The position numbers were made by a program, and so were the translations under genes. The notes beneath the pieces were generated by a model that worked only from the letters and a program-made list of their open reading frames with translations, made no database searches and was not told where the DNA came from. Positions 8,445 to 17,516 of a stretch of DNA of 64,000 bases are shown here, one piece after another (positions within the stretch are counted from its first letter, which is position 1; the number at the start of each line of letters is the position of its first letter). This DNA is from DASRRB01 sp036732755 (lineage in GTDB: Bacteria; Planctomycetota; B15-G4; SIAN01), in assembly GCA_036732755.1 (NCBI GenBank), contig DAINBU010000002.1, forward strand, positions 1 to 64,000, written 5' to 3'.

Positions 8445-11400
8445 CTATCCGTCATCCTTTGCCGGCTTCTCGTCCCGCGTGATGCTCGGCAGCTGGCGCG
8501 GCGGACGGCCGTGCTCGCGGAAGACCTTGAGCCAGTCCACGAGTCCCCTGGCCTTCTCGTCGCCGTCGATGAGGGCGAGCTCGGCGGTCCGGAACTGGCT
8601 GACGACGCGCGCGACGTCGGCCGAATCGACGAAGAGGAGGAAGCGACGCGGGAGCGGCGGGTCGAACTTGGTCGAGATCTGCGGCATCGAGTGCAGCATC
8701 ACGACGACGCCGTCGCCGAGGAGCTCCTTCGCATTCGCCTCGAGCTTCGCGCGTCCCGCCTCGCCGATCGCCTGCGGAGCCGCGACGACGAGACGCTGCG
8801 TCGGCTTCTGCAGGCGCGGATGGTTCACCAGCGATGCCAGCTCCCGGACGTCCCAGGTCGATTTGCCGAGGAACTCCTCGACCTCCTCCGGCTTCGCCAG
8901 CGACGCCTCCGGCGGCGACAGCCAGAGCAGCAGCGTGCCCTGCGTCGAGCGCGCGAGCCCCGCGACGTCGCGCTTCCATGAATCCCACGGCGCGAGCGAG
9001 CGCGTGCTCGCGAGGTCCATCCCGGTCGGCGCGAAGCCCGCTCTCGGCGCGAGGCGCGAGCGCTCGAGCCGGGACACGCGCGCGCCGCGGACGTCGATCG
9101 CGCCCATGCTGGTCGCGAAGCCGATCTGCCCCTCGATCGGCGCGCCGTCCACGGTGTGGTAGCGCGCGACCTCCTTGCCGTTGATCGAGAAGATCGCGAG
9201 CGCGCTGTCGACTTCGATCGTCAGGTCGAAACCGGGCGCACGGCCGCCGAAGGGAAAGCCGCTGCCCGCCGTGCTGCCGTCGAGCCCGCCGTCGCGATCG
9301 CGCAGCCCGGTGATCCCCCAGCCGACTCCCGTGAACTCCGGCTCCTTCTCGCTCGCGCCGATCGCGTACATGAAGTCGCCGGCGTTGAAGCCGAAGCGGT
9401 AGTTCGCCTCGCGTTCCGTGTACCCGAAGACCACGGCGCCCGCGACGAACGACGTCGTGAAGCGGATCGTCGCATCGAGCCGCCAGGTGCCGGGCAGGAT
9501 CCATTCGGGGGCGAGCGCGAAGGCGTGCACCTGCGCGGCGCCTCGATCGATCGTGCCGGTCCCCTCGCGCGGCTTCTGTCGGCCGACGTGCAGGACCGCC
9601 TCGTCGTCGACGTAGAAGAGCCCCTTGACGCGCCGCTCCTCGTAATCGGTGAGGCCCGACTCGCCCCAGCCGCCGGGCGCGAGCGGGCGCGCGACCGGAT
9701 CGAACGGGGCGTTCGAGCCCTTGGCGCGGAGCAGCTTCGCGAGGTCGACCTCCGGAGACGCCGCGCTGCGCTCGAGCCCGAGCCACGCGGCGAGCCGCTC
9801 GCGCTCGGCGTGCAGCGCGCCGGCGGTCGCCGGCGGCGGCGGCGCCGCCTGCTGCGCCTCCGCGACCGCGGCATCGAGCGCGTCGAGCAGCGCCTTCGTC
9901 TTCGAGAGCGCCCCGAAGAACGGCGGCGCGCCGATGCGCGCGCCGTACGGGAACTCGAGCTCGCTGCGCAGGCACCACGCGGCGTCGGGTCGGCTCTCCT
10001 TCGCGAGCGCGTCGGCGAGCAGTGCCTCTTCATCCGGCCGCCGCCCGTCGACCGCGAGCGCGCAGATCAGCGCCGGGATCGCGTGCGTCCGGTCGCCGCA
10101 TTCGAGCCAGAGGCGGCCGGCGAGCGCGAGCTGGTCCTGCCCGAAGCGCGGCTCCGCGCGCGAGCGCGACCAGACCCAGGTCGGCTCGTCATAGACGAGC
10201 TCGCCCCACGCCGAGCCCTTCTTGGGCTTGAGCTCCTCGACGTACTCCTTGATCCACGGCGTGTCCTTGCGCACCTGCCAGTAGGAGCCGGCGAGCCACG
10301 CCGCCCAGTCCTTGACGAAGCCCTCGAGCTTCTCCGGCCGCCCCTCCTTGCCGTCGCAGAAGCACGCCTCGAAGTGCTCCTTGCCCTTCTTGCCGCGCGC
10401 CTCCTTCTGGAACTTCACCAGACGGTCGGCGAATACGGTCGCGGTGCCCTGCGGCTTGCGCGTGTGGAGGTAGACGTAGAGCGCGAAGCCGGCGACGTAG
10501 TTGTCGCGGTAGTCGTCGAGCGTGCCGGTGATGAGCTTGGTGAGCTTGCCGAGGTCGCCGTAGCCCTTGATGAACGCGGCCTCGATGGTGCCGATGCTGG
10601 CCCAGCGCTCGTCGAACGCGTCGTCCTCGCAGTTCGCGTAGGCGTTGCCGGTCCAGACTGCCTTCCCCTCCGCGAGCCACGCGGGGATGCCGGGGAAGAG
10701 CGCGCCGTCGAATCGATGGGTGAGCTCGTGCGTCAGCAGATGGCCGAGCCCCTCGATCGAGCCGACGCTGAAGCGGACCGTCGTCGTGTCACCGCCCTGG
10801 AAGCCGCCCGCCCACCAGAAGGGCGCCCCCTCCGATTCGAGGCCGCTCGCCTCGGGCACGATGCGGCAGAGGCCGGGCCGCGTCGCGAAGGGATCGCTGC
10901 CGTACCACTTGGCGAGCCGGTCGTGGTGCATCTCGATCGTCTGCGCGGCGCCGAGCAGCGTGTTGAAGCCGCAGTCGGTCTCGATCCTGTACTTGCCGGT
11001 CGTGGAGAGCGCGACGCCGGGCGACGCGAAGCTCGCGTGCGCGCGCGTGAACGCCTCGGCCTGGTCGCCGTCGAGCGCGAGGAGCTCGTCGATCGTCCAC
11101 GGCCGCTCCGACTTCGCGGTGATCTCGCGGCGCGCCGTGCCGAGCAGCGCGGCGGCGCTCTTGCCGAGGTCGCCGAGCCCGGCCGGCTTGGGCCCTTGGA
11201 GGTCCTTGGTCCAGGAGAGCTCCTGCGCGAGCCCCTGCAGGATGCGGCCGGCGCGCAGCGCGTGGTCGGTGCGCGTGCTGCCGAGCTCGTTCGACCCGAA
11301 CTGCTCGAGCGCCTTCACGACCTTGGTGACGAGGCCGTCGGGCACCTTCCAGCGCGGGGAGAGGTCGTAGCCGTAGCCCTGCAGCAGCTGCGGGCTCTCG

Positions 11401-11915
11401 CGCGCCAGATCGAGTGCGAGCCGCTGCAGCCAGCGCGCGACGACCGCCTGGTCGGGACGCTGCGAAGACTCGCGCGCGCGGTCGCGCGCGAGCTTGACGA
11501 GCTCCTCGACGGCGGCGGCGCGCAGCGATGCGAGCGCGACGGGCCGCGCATCGTCGGCAGGGAGCAGCGCCTTCAGCTTCGCGTCGGCGGTCACCAGCGG
11601 CTGGAGGGCGCCGTTCACCGGCACCACCGCGCGCGCCCAGGCGTGGGCCCACAGCGACTTCGCGTCGGCGTCGCCGGCCGCCGCCTCGAGCAGGAGCTGC
11701 AGCACTTCGGCGCGATCGGGCGCGAAGGCGAGCGCGGCGGTCAGATGCTGCACCGCCTCCTCGCGCTTGCCCTCCTTCAGCGCGCGCCGGCCGGCGTCGA
11801 GCGGGAGCGCGGCGAGGTCTTTCGCGCCCGCTGCCTGCGCGCGCGCGACGGCGAGCGCGGCGGCATGCGGGACCGCGACGAGCAGGCAGAGGCCGACGAG
11901 CGCGCGCGACACCAT
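8445..11915 (-). CDS. large secreted protein with gluzincin-type (peptidase MA-like) and LamG/DUF1080-like domains
   Basis: The 1156-residue protein has a signal peptide (MVSRALVGLCLLVAVPHAAA), a TPR-like repeat near residues 35-70, and a central metallopeptidase-like domain with HELTHRFD near residue 395, followed about 20 residues later by WLAEGKAVW. This is the HExxH...E pattern of the peptidase MA superfamily. Residues of about 830-1010 (GTWRLDATIRF, ATSMGAIDVRGARVSRLE) look like a concanavalin-type fold as in DUF1080/LamG. The last 150 residues resemble no family I know. The start at 11915 is chosen for the signal peptide; the frame is open upstream into the neighbouring epimerase gene. 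The combination suggests an exported peptidase that binds a surface or a glycan. The substrate is unknown. Confidence 0.7.
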   Translation of the reverse strand: MVSRALVGLCLLVAVPHAAALAVARAQAAGAKDLAALPLDAGRRALKEGKREEAVQHLTAALAFAPDRAEVLQLLLEAAAGDADAKSLWAHAWARAVVPVNGALQPLVTADAKLKALLPADDARPVALASLRAAAVEELVKLARDRARESSQRPDQAVVARWLQRLALDLARESPQLLQGYGYDLSPRWKVPDGLVTKVVKALEQFGSNELGSTRTDHALRAGRILQGLAQELSWTKDLQGPKPAGLGDLGKSAAALLGTARREITAKSERPWTIDELLALDGDQAEAFTRAHASFASPGVALSTTGKYRIETDCGFNTLLGAAQTIEMHHDRLAKWYGSDPFATRPGLCRIVPEASGLESEGAPFWWAGGFQGGDTTTVRFSVGSIEGLGHLLTHELTHRFDGALFPGIPAWLAEGKAVWTGNAYANCEDDAFDERWASIGTIEAAFIKGYGDLGKLTKLITGTLDDYRDNYVAGFALYVYLHTRKPQGTATVFADRLVKFQKEARGKKGKEHFEACFCDGKEGRPEKLEGFVKDWAAWLAGSYWQVRKDTPWIKEYVEELKPKKGSAWGELVYDEPTWVWSRSRAEPRFGQDQLALAGRLWLECGDRTHAIPALICALAVDGRRPDEEALLADALAKESRPDAAWCLRSELEFPYGARIGAPPFFGALSKTKALLDALDAAVAEAQQAAPPPPATAGALHAERERLAAWLGLERSAASPEVDLAKLLRAKGSNAPFDPVARPLAPGGWGESGLTDYEERRVKGLFYVDDEAVLHVGRQKPREGTGTIDRGAAQVHAFALAPEWILPGTWRLDATIRFTTSFVAGAVVFGYTEREANYRFGFNAGDFMYAIGASEKEPEFTGVGWGITGLRDRDGGLDGSTAGSGFPFGGRAPGFDLTIEVDSALAIFSINGKEVARYHTVDGAPIEGQIGFATSMGAIDVRGARVSRLERSRLAPRAGFAPTGMDLASTRSLAPWDSWKRDVAGLARSTQGTLLLWLSPPEASLAKPEEVEEFLGKSTWDVRELASLVNHPRLQKPTQRLVVAAPQAIGEAGRAKLEANAKELLGDGVVVMLHSMPQISTKFDPPLPRRFLLFVDSADVARVVSQFRTAELALIDGDEKARGLVDWLKVFREHGRPPRQLPSITRDEKPAKDDG

Positions 11916-11925
11916 TCGCGCCAAG

Positions 11926-12855
11926 TTACCCGGCCGCGGCGAATCCCTGGCGCCAGCTCGCACGGCGCGGCGCCCACGAGAGCTCGCGCTTCGCCTTCGC
12001 GTTCGAGGCGCCCGGCTGGTGTAGCAGCAGGTAGGCGCTGTACGGACTCGCCGCGAGGCGCGCGATGAAGCCGGGCACGCGCCACGGCTTGGGCGCGCCG
12101 ATCTCCTTCGCGTACTCGGGCAGCCAGTCGCGCAGCGGCGCCGGCTCGTCGTCGACGACGTTGAAGGTGCCGACGGCGGACGCTGCGAGCGCGGCGCAGG
12201 TCGCGGCCGCCGCGTCCTCGACGTGGATGAAGGAGAAGACGCCGCTGCCCGCGCCCGCGATCGGGACGCGACGGCGCCGGACATCCTCGTGGAAGCTGCC
12301 GTCCGCCGCGTAGGCCGTGCCCGGCCCGTAGAAGTAGCCGTAGCGCAGCACCATCCCGTGCGGCAGCGCGCCGACCTGCGTCTCGAGCGAGCGCACCGCG
12401 GCGAGCGCCGGCGCGAAGGCGGGCGGCGGCGCTTGGAAGAGCGGATCGCTCTCGACGCGCAGCGTCGGACCCGGCTCGTAGGCGAAGGCGATGCTCTGCG
12501 CGACGAAGCGGCGCACGCTCTTCACGGAAGCGGCGGCGTCGATCAAGTTGCGCGTGCCTTCGGTGCGCAGGCGGTTGGTCGCCGCGAGGTCGCGCTCGAC
12601 GCGGCGCGGGTCGATGCGCGCAGGGATCGCCGTGAGCTCGTGGACGATCGCGTCGGGCGCCGCGGCGGCGACGAGTTGAGCGAGCGCGGCGCGATCGAAG
12701 ACGTCCCCCACCACCGGCTCCGCGCCCGCCGCGCGCAGCGCGTCCGCCTTCGCCGCCGACCGCGTGAGCGCGACCACGGAGTGCCCGGCCCCCTTCAGCA
12801 CCGCGAGCAACGGACGACCGATCGCTCCCGACGCTCCGGCGACGAACACGCGCAT
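11926..12855 (-). CDS. NAD-dependent epimerase/dehydratase family protein
   Basis: The 309-residue protein has an N-terminal dinucleotide-binding loop MRVFVAGASGAIGRPLL, then PVVGDVFD, a long helix containing EGTRNLIDAAA, and FSFIHVEDAAAATCAAL near residues 205-220, the pattern of extended short-chain dehydrogenases (NAD(P)-binding, atypical SDR). A clear YxxxK active-site pair is not obvious: the expected region reads FAYEPGPTLR. The catalytic activity may therefore differ from that of sugar epimerases. It ends 10 bases before the large secreted protein's start, so it may lead a two-gene minus-strand transcript. Confidence 0.8.
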   Translation of the reverse strand: MRVFVAGASGAIGRPLLAVLKGAGHSVVALTRSAAKADALRAAGAEPVVGDVFDRAALAQLVAAAAPDAIVHELTAIPARIDPRRVERDLAATNRLRTEGTRNLIDAAASVKSVRRFVAQSIAFAYEPGPTLRVESDPLFQAPPPAFAPALAAVRSLETQVGALPHGMVLRYGYFYGPGTAYAADGSFHEDVRRRRVPIAGAGSGVFSFIHVEDAAAATCAALAASAVGTFNVVDDEPAPLRDWLPEYAKEIGAPKPWRVPGFIARLAASPYSAYLLLHQPGASNAKAKRELSWAPRRASWRQGFAAAG

Positions 12856-13025
12856 GGCTCGCCCTCCCTCACGACTCGAACGGCGACACGGCGCGCGTCG
12901 CGAAGCAAATGGCCGGGCACGAAGGTTCCGCGGCGACGACCCACGCCGCTCGCGCCGGCATCAAGCGCGCGGCGCGAGTTCTCCCGCGCGGGCGCGCGCT
13001 CTGGCGCGGCGGCGCGCACCGCCCT

Positions 13026-14117
13026 TCAACGCCGCGCGATCAGCTCGATCTCGCGCGGCGGAACTTCAAGGAAGGTCCGCTGGGGAGGGATCGGTGCCTC
13101 GATCTCGATCCGCTGGCGGAGCGTGAAGCGGCCGGCCCACGCGCCGGAGAACCAGTGGTTGCCTGCCTGGATCCGGTCCTGGCTCACGTGCGCTGGAGCG
13201 GCGTGGATACGCACGCGCGCGTGCGGGGGGAGCGTGAACCGGACGCGGTGGTTGAAGCCGGTCGACATGGAGCTGCCCTGCGATAGCTCCCGGCCGTCGG
13301 CAGCCGTGATCTCGAGGCCGTCGTCCTGCGAGTAGTCGACCTCCTGCACGACCACGAGCGACGCGTCGGTCGCGTTTTCGAGCATCGTCGCGAGCTCGAT
13401 CGCCTCGCCGATCATGAAGCGGTCGCCGCGCGGATCGGGGATCGGCGCGATGCGCAGGCCCTTCTGCAGTTCGCTCCAGGTCAGCGCCGGCGTGGAGTCG
13501 GTGATCTCGAAGCGCAGCGTCGAGGAGACGAGCGCGCCGCGCCATGCCGCCTTTGCGCCGTCGTCGACGTGTTTCACGCGCGAGAGATCGGGTGGCCCGC
13601 GGTAGGTCGCGCGGAGGCGATAGACGCCGGGTGAAAGCTCGATCGACTGCCAACCCGGGATCTCGCCGAGCGGGATCGACCAGCGGAGGTAGCCGCCCGC
13701 GGCGAGCCAGCGGACCGGGATCGCATACCAGTTGACGCCCCGGAACGAATCGTTGTCGAAGAAGGTTGCGACCTGGAACTCGGGCAGGACGAGCGGCTTG
13801 CCGTCGTCGCGCGTCACTTCGAGGGCGACGAGATCGGGCGTCGCGACCCACCGCCGCTCCGCTTCGTCGAGCGCGAGCAGCAACGGCTCCTTCCCGCCGT
13901 TCTGCATCATCAACAGGAGGTGGACGTCGCCGAGCCGCGCGAACCGCCCCGCGCAATGCCCTTCATCGGAGAGCATCTCGATCCGGAGCGAGAGCCCGTC
14001 CTTGGGCTCGGGCGCCGCGACCACCTCCTTCGCGCGCGAATCGTCACCTTGCGCGAAGAGCGCCGACCCGCATCCCGCGAACACGACCGCCACGATTCCT
14101 GCGACGATGCGGACCAT
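13026..14117 (-). CDS. exported protein of unknown function
   Basis: The 363-residue protein begins MVRIVAGIVAVVFAGCGSALFAQG, a signal peptide with a possible lipobox (FAGC) or an AQG cleavage site. The start at 14117 is supported by GGAGGTG eight bases upstream; an upstream in-frame Met at 14204 lacks such support. The body is rich in beta strands, with repeated segments such as LSLRIEMLSDE, YRLRATYRGPPD and VRFTLPPHARVRI that suggest two immunoglobulin-like or transglutaminase-N-like sandwich domains. I recognise no catalytic motif. It stands alone, divergent from a DUF2442 gene. Confidence 0.7.
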   Translation of the reverse strand: MVRIVAGIVAVVFAGCGSALFAQGDDSRAKEVVAAPEPKDGLSLRIEMLSDEGHCAGRFARLGDVHLLLMMQNGGKEPLLLALDEAERRWVATPDLVALEVTRDDGKPLVLPEFQVATFFDNDSFRGVNWYAIPVRWLAAGGYLRWSIPLGEIPGWQSIELSPGVYRLRATYRGPPDLSRVKHVDDGAKAAWRGALVSSTLRFEITDSTPALTWSELQKGLRIAPIPDPRGDRFMIGEAIELATMLENATDASLVVVQEVDYSQDDGLEITAADGRELSQGSSMSTGFNHRVRFTLPPHARVRIHAAPAHVSQDRIQAGNHWFSGAWAGRFTLRQRIEIEAPIPPQRTFLEVPPREIELIARR

Positions 14118-14263
14118 TGCAGTCACCTCCGGCTCGACCTGACGGCGATTCGAGGACGCGGATCGGACGCAAATGATAGTTCGCTCGACGGCGAGGGGTA
14201 CCACGAGGCGACCTTGCCCGCTTCAATGCGGCACTCGACGCGGCGAATCAGGAGCAATCCGAT

Positions 14264-14506
14264 ATGCCACACGCAGGCGAACGAGTGAAGAACGCGAAAC
14301 TCACCAAGTACCGACTGGTGGTCGACCTCGTCGACGGACGCACGATCTCGGTCCCGCTCGAATGGTTCCCGCGGCTGGCGAAGGCGACGGCGGCGCAGCG
14401 CTCGAAGTGGGAGATCGTCGCGGGCGGATTCGGGATCCACTGGCCCGGCGTGGACGAGGACGTCAGCACGGAAGGCCTGCTGCGCGGAGCGCCGGCGCGG
14501 CGTTGA
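14264..14506 (+). CDS. DUF2442 domain protein
   Basis: The 80-residue protein is a clear DUF2442 member: YRLVVDLVDGRTISVPLEWFPRL and then the diagnostic GGFGIHWPGVDEDVSTEGLL. DUF2442 proteins are often the second gene of a pair with DUF4160 and are suspected antitoxins or small DNA-binding proteins. No DUF4160 gene is visible upstream, so it is an orphan here. AGGAGC nine bases before the ATG supports the start; the frame stays open upstream for about 60 bases without recognisable similarity. Confidence 0.88.
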   Translation: MPHAGERVKNAKLTKYRLVVDLVDGRTISVPLEWFPRLAKATAAQRSKWEIVAGGFGIHWPGVDEDVSTEGLLRGAPARR

Positions 14507-14571
14507 TCGGCGCGTTCGCGTCACTGACGTTTCGCGGGCTCGCGATTCGACACCGCAGCCGCTTCACGCTC

Positions 14572-15453
14572 TCAACGCAACCACTTCTCGAGGAATCCGA
14601 CGACCCTCCGGTCGTACTCCTCCGGCTGCACGTGCCGCAACTCCTCGTGGTCCGCGCCCGGCACGACCCAGAACTCCTTCGGAAACGCTGCCGACGACGG
14701 CGGCGCCGCATCGAACACGCGCTTCGCCTCGTTGCCGGGCAGGAACCGGTCGTGCTCGCCGATCAGCACCATCAAAGGTGATCGCAATCGCTTCACGGCG
14801 TCGACCGGGCGCAGGTCGTCGACACCGACGCCGAGCCACGGCCGGAGCTGGACCAACAGCAGCGGTGAGAGCCACGGACCGGGCGCGCCGAGGTGAAGCC
14901 GCATGCGCGCGTCGGTCGCCTGCTCGACGTCGGGGAAGAGCGATTCGAGGACGAGCGCGTCGACGTCGAGCGGCCCGCGGCCGAGGAGCGCGGCGGCACC
15001 ACCCATCGAGCGGCCGATCGCACCGACCTTCTCGCCGGGCATTTCGCGCCGCACGAAGTCGAGCGCGGCGCGCGCGTCCTCGCTCTCGAGCGCGCCCATC
15101 GAGATGCGGTCGCCCGCGCTCTCGCCCTCCGCGCGGAAGTCGAAGAGCAGCACGGTGAAGTGCCGCCGCGCGACCTCCTGCGCGACGCCGACGTTCTCGC
15201 GCCGGTCGGATCGGACGCCGTGCATCAGCAGCACCGCGCCGGCGCCCTTCGCCCCGCGCACCAACCACCCCGACAGCGCGAGCCCGTCGCTCGTCGTGAA
15301 CTTCACGCTTTCCGTCGCGAACGCCGCCGGCGGCGGCCCGACGACGGTCCGATGCGACCGGACCAGCAGCCACCCGCCGAAGACGGCGCCCCCGACGGCG
15401 AGCAACGCTGCCGATCCGGCGAGAGTGCACGCTCGTCGCCAGCGCTTCTTCAC
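14572..15453 (-). CDS. membrane-anchored alpha/beta hydrolase
   Basis: The 293-residue protein has an N-terminal signal anchor of about 22 residues after a KKRWRR patch. It is followed by a serine hydrolase domain: AVLLMHGVRSDRREN (oxyanion-side loop), GAIGRSMGGAAALL with the nucleophilic Ser, LMVLIGEHDRFLP with the Asp, and PGADHEELRHV with the His. It resembles the BEM46/YqkD-like group of peptidase S9-type hydrolases that face the periplasm. The substrate cannot be inferred. Confidence 0.83.
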   Translation of the reverse strand: MKKRWRRACTLAGSAALLAVGGAVFGGWLLVRSHRTVVGPPPAAFATESVKFTTSDGLALSGWLVRGAKGAGAVLLMHGVRSDRRENVGVAQEVARRHFTVLLFDFRAEGESAGDRISMGALESEDARAALDFVRREMPGEKVGAIGRSMGGAAALLGRGPLDVDALVLESLFPDVEQATDARMRLHLGAPGPWLSPLLLVQLRPWLGVGVDDLRPVDAVKRLRSPLMVLIGEHDRFLPGNEAKRVFDAAPPSSAAFPKEFWVVPGADHEELRHVQPEEYDRRVVGFLEKWLR

Positions 15454-15528
15454 GACACTGCTTTCCTCATCGCGGTCGGACGCGTTGCTTCGCCCGATCT
15501 CGCGAACCCGATCTGGATGGAGTTCGAA

Positions 15529-15651
15529 TCAGGATGGAGGAGCGGATGGAACATGGCGAATGCGCAGAGAGATGCGCTGTTCGCCGCGCTCGACGACGAC
15601 TGCCGGCGCTACGTTCTCATCCGCGAGGTATCGAAACGCCGCGAGATTCAA
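15529..15651 (-). pseudogene. truncated DUF5615 (PIN-like) toxin remnant
   Basis: Downstream of the DUF433 gene, and overlapping its stop as TTGA, is a 40-codon frame reading FRYLADENVAPAVVVERG near its start. This resembles the N-terminus of DUF5615 PIN-like toxins, whose first catalytic Asp lies in the LADEN motif. After about 23 residues the similarity is lost and a stop follows, whereas intact members have about 110 residues. The genomic order antitoxin then toxin is the standard one for DUF433/DUF5615 pairs. I read it as a toxin broken by frameshift or deletion, with the DUF433 gene still intact. Confidence 0.6.
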
Positions 15652-15881
15652 CTCGCGATCCTGGTCGTGATCACGATCTCGTTCTTCAGCATCTCCGACG
15701 CGTAGCGCAGCGCCTGCTCGACGTCCTCGACTCGGAGTTGCGGATAGGTACGGACGACGTCATCCCTCGATGCGCCGCTCGCGACGAGCTCGAGGATGAA
15801 CTCCACGCTGATCCGCGTCCCTCGGATGCACGGTTTGCCTCCGAGGACCTCCGCGTCAGAAACGATTCGATCGAAGGTCAC
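15648..15881 (-). CDS. DUF433 domain antitoxin-like protein (first copy)
   Basis: The 77-residue protein is a typical DUF433 winged-helix protein: IVSDAEVLGGKPCIRGTRI, then LELVASGASRDDVVRTYPQL and EDVEQALRYA. DUF433 proteins are antitoxins, normally transcribed just before a DUF5615 toxin. Here the toxin frame begins at the DUF433 stop but is broken (15529-15651). The gene itself looks full length and undamaged. Confidence 0.9.
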   Translation of the reverse strand: MTFDRIVSDAEVLGGKPCIRGTRISVEFILELVASGASRDDVVRTYPQLRVEDVEQALRYASEMLKNEIVITTRIAS

Positions 15882-15947
15882 GGCAGAACTCCGTTGGGAA
15901 GGGACGGAAGTCTACCGACGCACCACTCCGAGGAGTCGCGCTCCGCG

Positions 15948-17516
15948 TCAGCCGTCGATCGCCCGCCAGGCGCGGTGGTCCTTCGCGAGGAGTTCCTCGG
16001 CCTCGCGCGGGCCGGCGCTGCCGGCGGCGTAGTTGGGGAAGGTGCGCGGCGGCAGCGAGTGCCAGACGTCGAGCACCGGCGCCACGACCTTCCACCCCGC
16101 CTCGACCATGTCGGCGCGCTGGAAGAGCGTCGCGTCGCCGGCCATGGCGTCGTAGAGCAGCCGCTCGTAGCCGGTCGACGGCGTCGAGCCGAACTGGTCG
16201 GCGTAGCGGAAGTCCATCTGCACGCCGCCGAGCCGCACCGTGGCACCCGGCACCTTCGCCCCGAAACCGAGCGAGATCCCCTCGTCGGGCTGGACGTTGA
16301 TCACGAGCTGGTTGGGGGTCAGGCGGTCGATCGGCGTGTCGCGGAAGAGCGTGAAGGGCGGCCGCTTGAACGTGATCGCGATCTCGGTGAAGCGCTTGGC
16401 CATCGCCTTCCCGACGCGCAGGTAGAACGGCACGCCGGTCCAGCGCCAGTTGTCGATGTTGAGCTTCATCGCGACGTAGGTCTCGGTGCGCGAGTCCGGG
16501 GCGACCTTGGGTTCACGCCGGTAGGCCGCGACCTTCTTGTTGCACACCATCCCTTCGCCGTACTGGCCGCGCACCGTGCGCTGCAGCACCTCCTCGGGCG
16601 TCATCGGCTGCAGCGCGCGCAGCACCTTGGCCTGCTCGTCGCGCACCGAGTCGGCGTCGAAAGAGATCGGCGGCTCCATCCCGACCAGCGAGATGAGCTG
16701 GAAGATGTGGTTGGGGACCATGTCGCGCAGCGCGCCGCTCTTGTCGTAGTAGTCGCCGCGCGTCTCGACGCCGACCGTCTCCGCGACCGTGATCTGCACG
16801 TGGTCGACGTAGCGGCGGTTCCAGATCGGCTCGAAGATCCCGTTCGCGAACCGGAACACCATGATGTTCTGGACGGTCTCTTTCCCGAGGTAGTGGTCGA
16901 TCCGGTAGATCTGGTTCTCCTCGAGCAGCCCGAGCAGCTCCTTGTTGAGCGCGCGCGCCGAGTCGAGGTCGCGGCCGAAGGGCTTCTCCACGATCACGCG
17001 CCGGAAGCCGCCGGCCTGCTGCGTGAGCTTCGCGGCCTGGAGCTTCCGCACCACGTCGGCGAAGAACTCGGGCGCGGTCGCGAGATAGAAGAGGACGTTG
17101 CCGCGCGTGCCGCGCTCCGCGTCGACCTTCTTCAGCGTCTCGCCGAGCTTCTCGAACGCGCCCGGCTCGTTGAAGTCCGCCTGGCAGTAGTAGATGCGCT
17201 CGCGCAGCCACTTCCACTGCTCGCTGGTGACCTCGTTCGTCGCGAACTGCTTGATCTCGGCGTCGAGCTTGTCGCGGTAGCCGTCGTCGCCCAGCGACGC
17301 GCGCGCGAAGCCGACCACCGCGAACTCGTTCGACAGCAGGCCCTCGCGCTGCAGGTTGTAGAGCGCGGGGATGAGCTTGCGCTTGGTGAGGTCGCCGGCG
17401 GCGCCGAAGATCACGACCGTGCAGGGGCCGACCGGCTTGCCAATCGCGATCGGCTCGATCGCGCGGGCCACCTTCTTCGCGTCCTTCCCCCCTGCCGCGC
17501 GCGTCGGATCGTTCAC
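15948..17516 (-). CDS. zwf: glucose-6-phosphate 1-dehydrogenase
   Basis: The 522-residue enzyme oxidises glucose 6-phosphate to 6-phosphogluconolactone with reduction of NADP, the entry of the oxidative pentose phosphate pathway. Landmarks are the cofactor loop [20 protein letters not shown], the catalytic [13 protein letters not shown] and the substrate-binding VEKPFGRDL. The length is that of the full family, apart from a 30-residue N-terminal extension. The GTG start overlaps the stop of the upstream transaldolase/phosphoglucose isomerase gene as GTGA, so the two form one operon covering linked steps of the same pathway. Confidence 0.97.
   Translation of the reverse strand: MNDPTRAAGGKDAKKVARAIEPIAIGKPVGPCTVVIFGAAGDLTKRKLIPALYNLQREGLLSNEFAVVGFARASLGDDGYRDKLDAEIKQFATNEVTSEQWKWLRERIYYCQADFNEPGAFEKLGETLKKVDAERGTRGNVLFYLATAPEFFADVVRKLQAAKLTQQAGGFRRVIVEKPFGRDLDSARALNKELLGLLEENQIYRIDHYLGKETVQNIMVFRFANGIFEPIWNRRYVDHVQITVAETVGVETRGDYYDKSGALRDMVPNHIFQLISLVGMEPPISFDADSVRDEQAKVLRALQPMTPEEVLQRTVRGQYGEGMVCNKKVAAYRREPKVAPDSRTETYVAMKLNIDNWRWTGVPFYLRVGKAMAKRFTEIAITFKRPPFTLFRDTPIDRLTPNQLVINVQPDEGISLGFGAKVPGATVRLGGVQMDFRYADQFGSTPSTGYERLLYDAMAGDATLFQRADMVEAGWKVVAPVLDVWHSLPPRTFPNYAAGSAGPREAEELLAKDHRAWRAIDG

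Noticed and set aside
9156..12068. Open frame of 970 codons opposite the gluzincin-like gene
   Set aside because: Composition is Arg/Glu/Leu-rich without a single recognisable motif; it is the antisense shadow of 8445-11915.
15554..15705. Small plus-strand frame ending in a hydrophobic ITISFFSISDA tail
   Set aside because: It lies opposite the DUF433 gene and the toxin remnant and has no ribosome site or family match; the minus-strand reading explains the sequence better.
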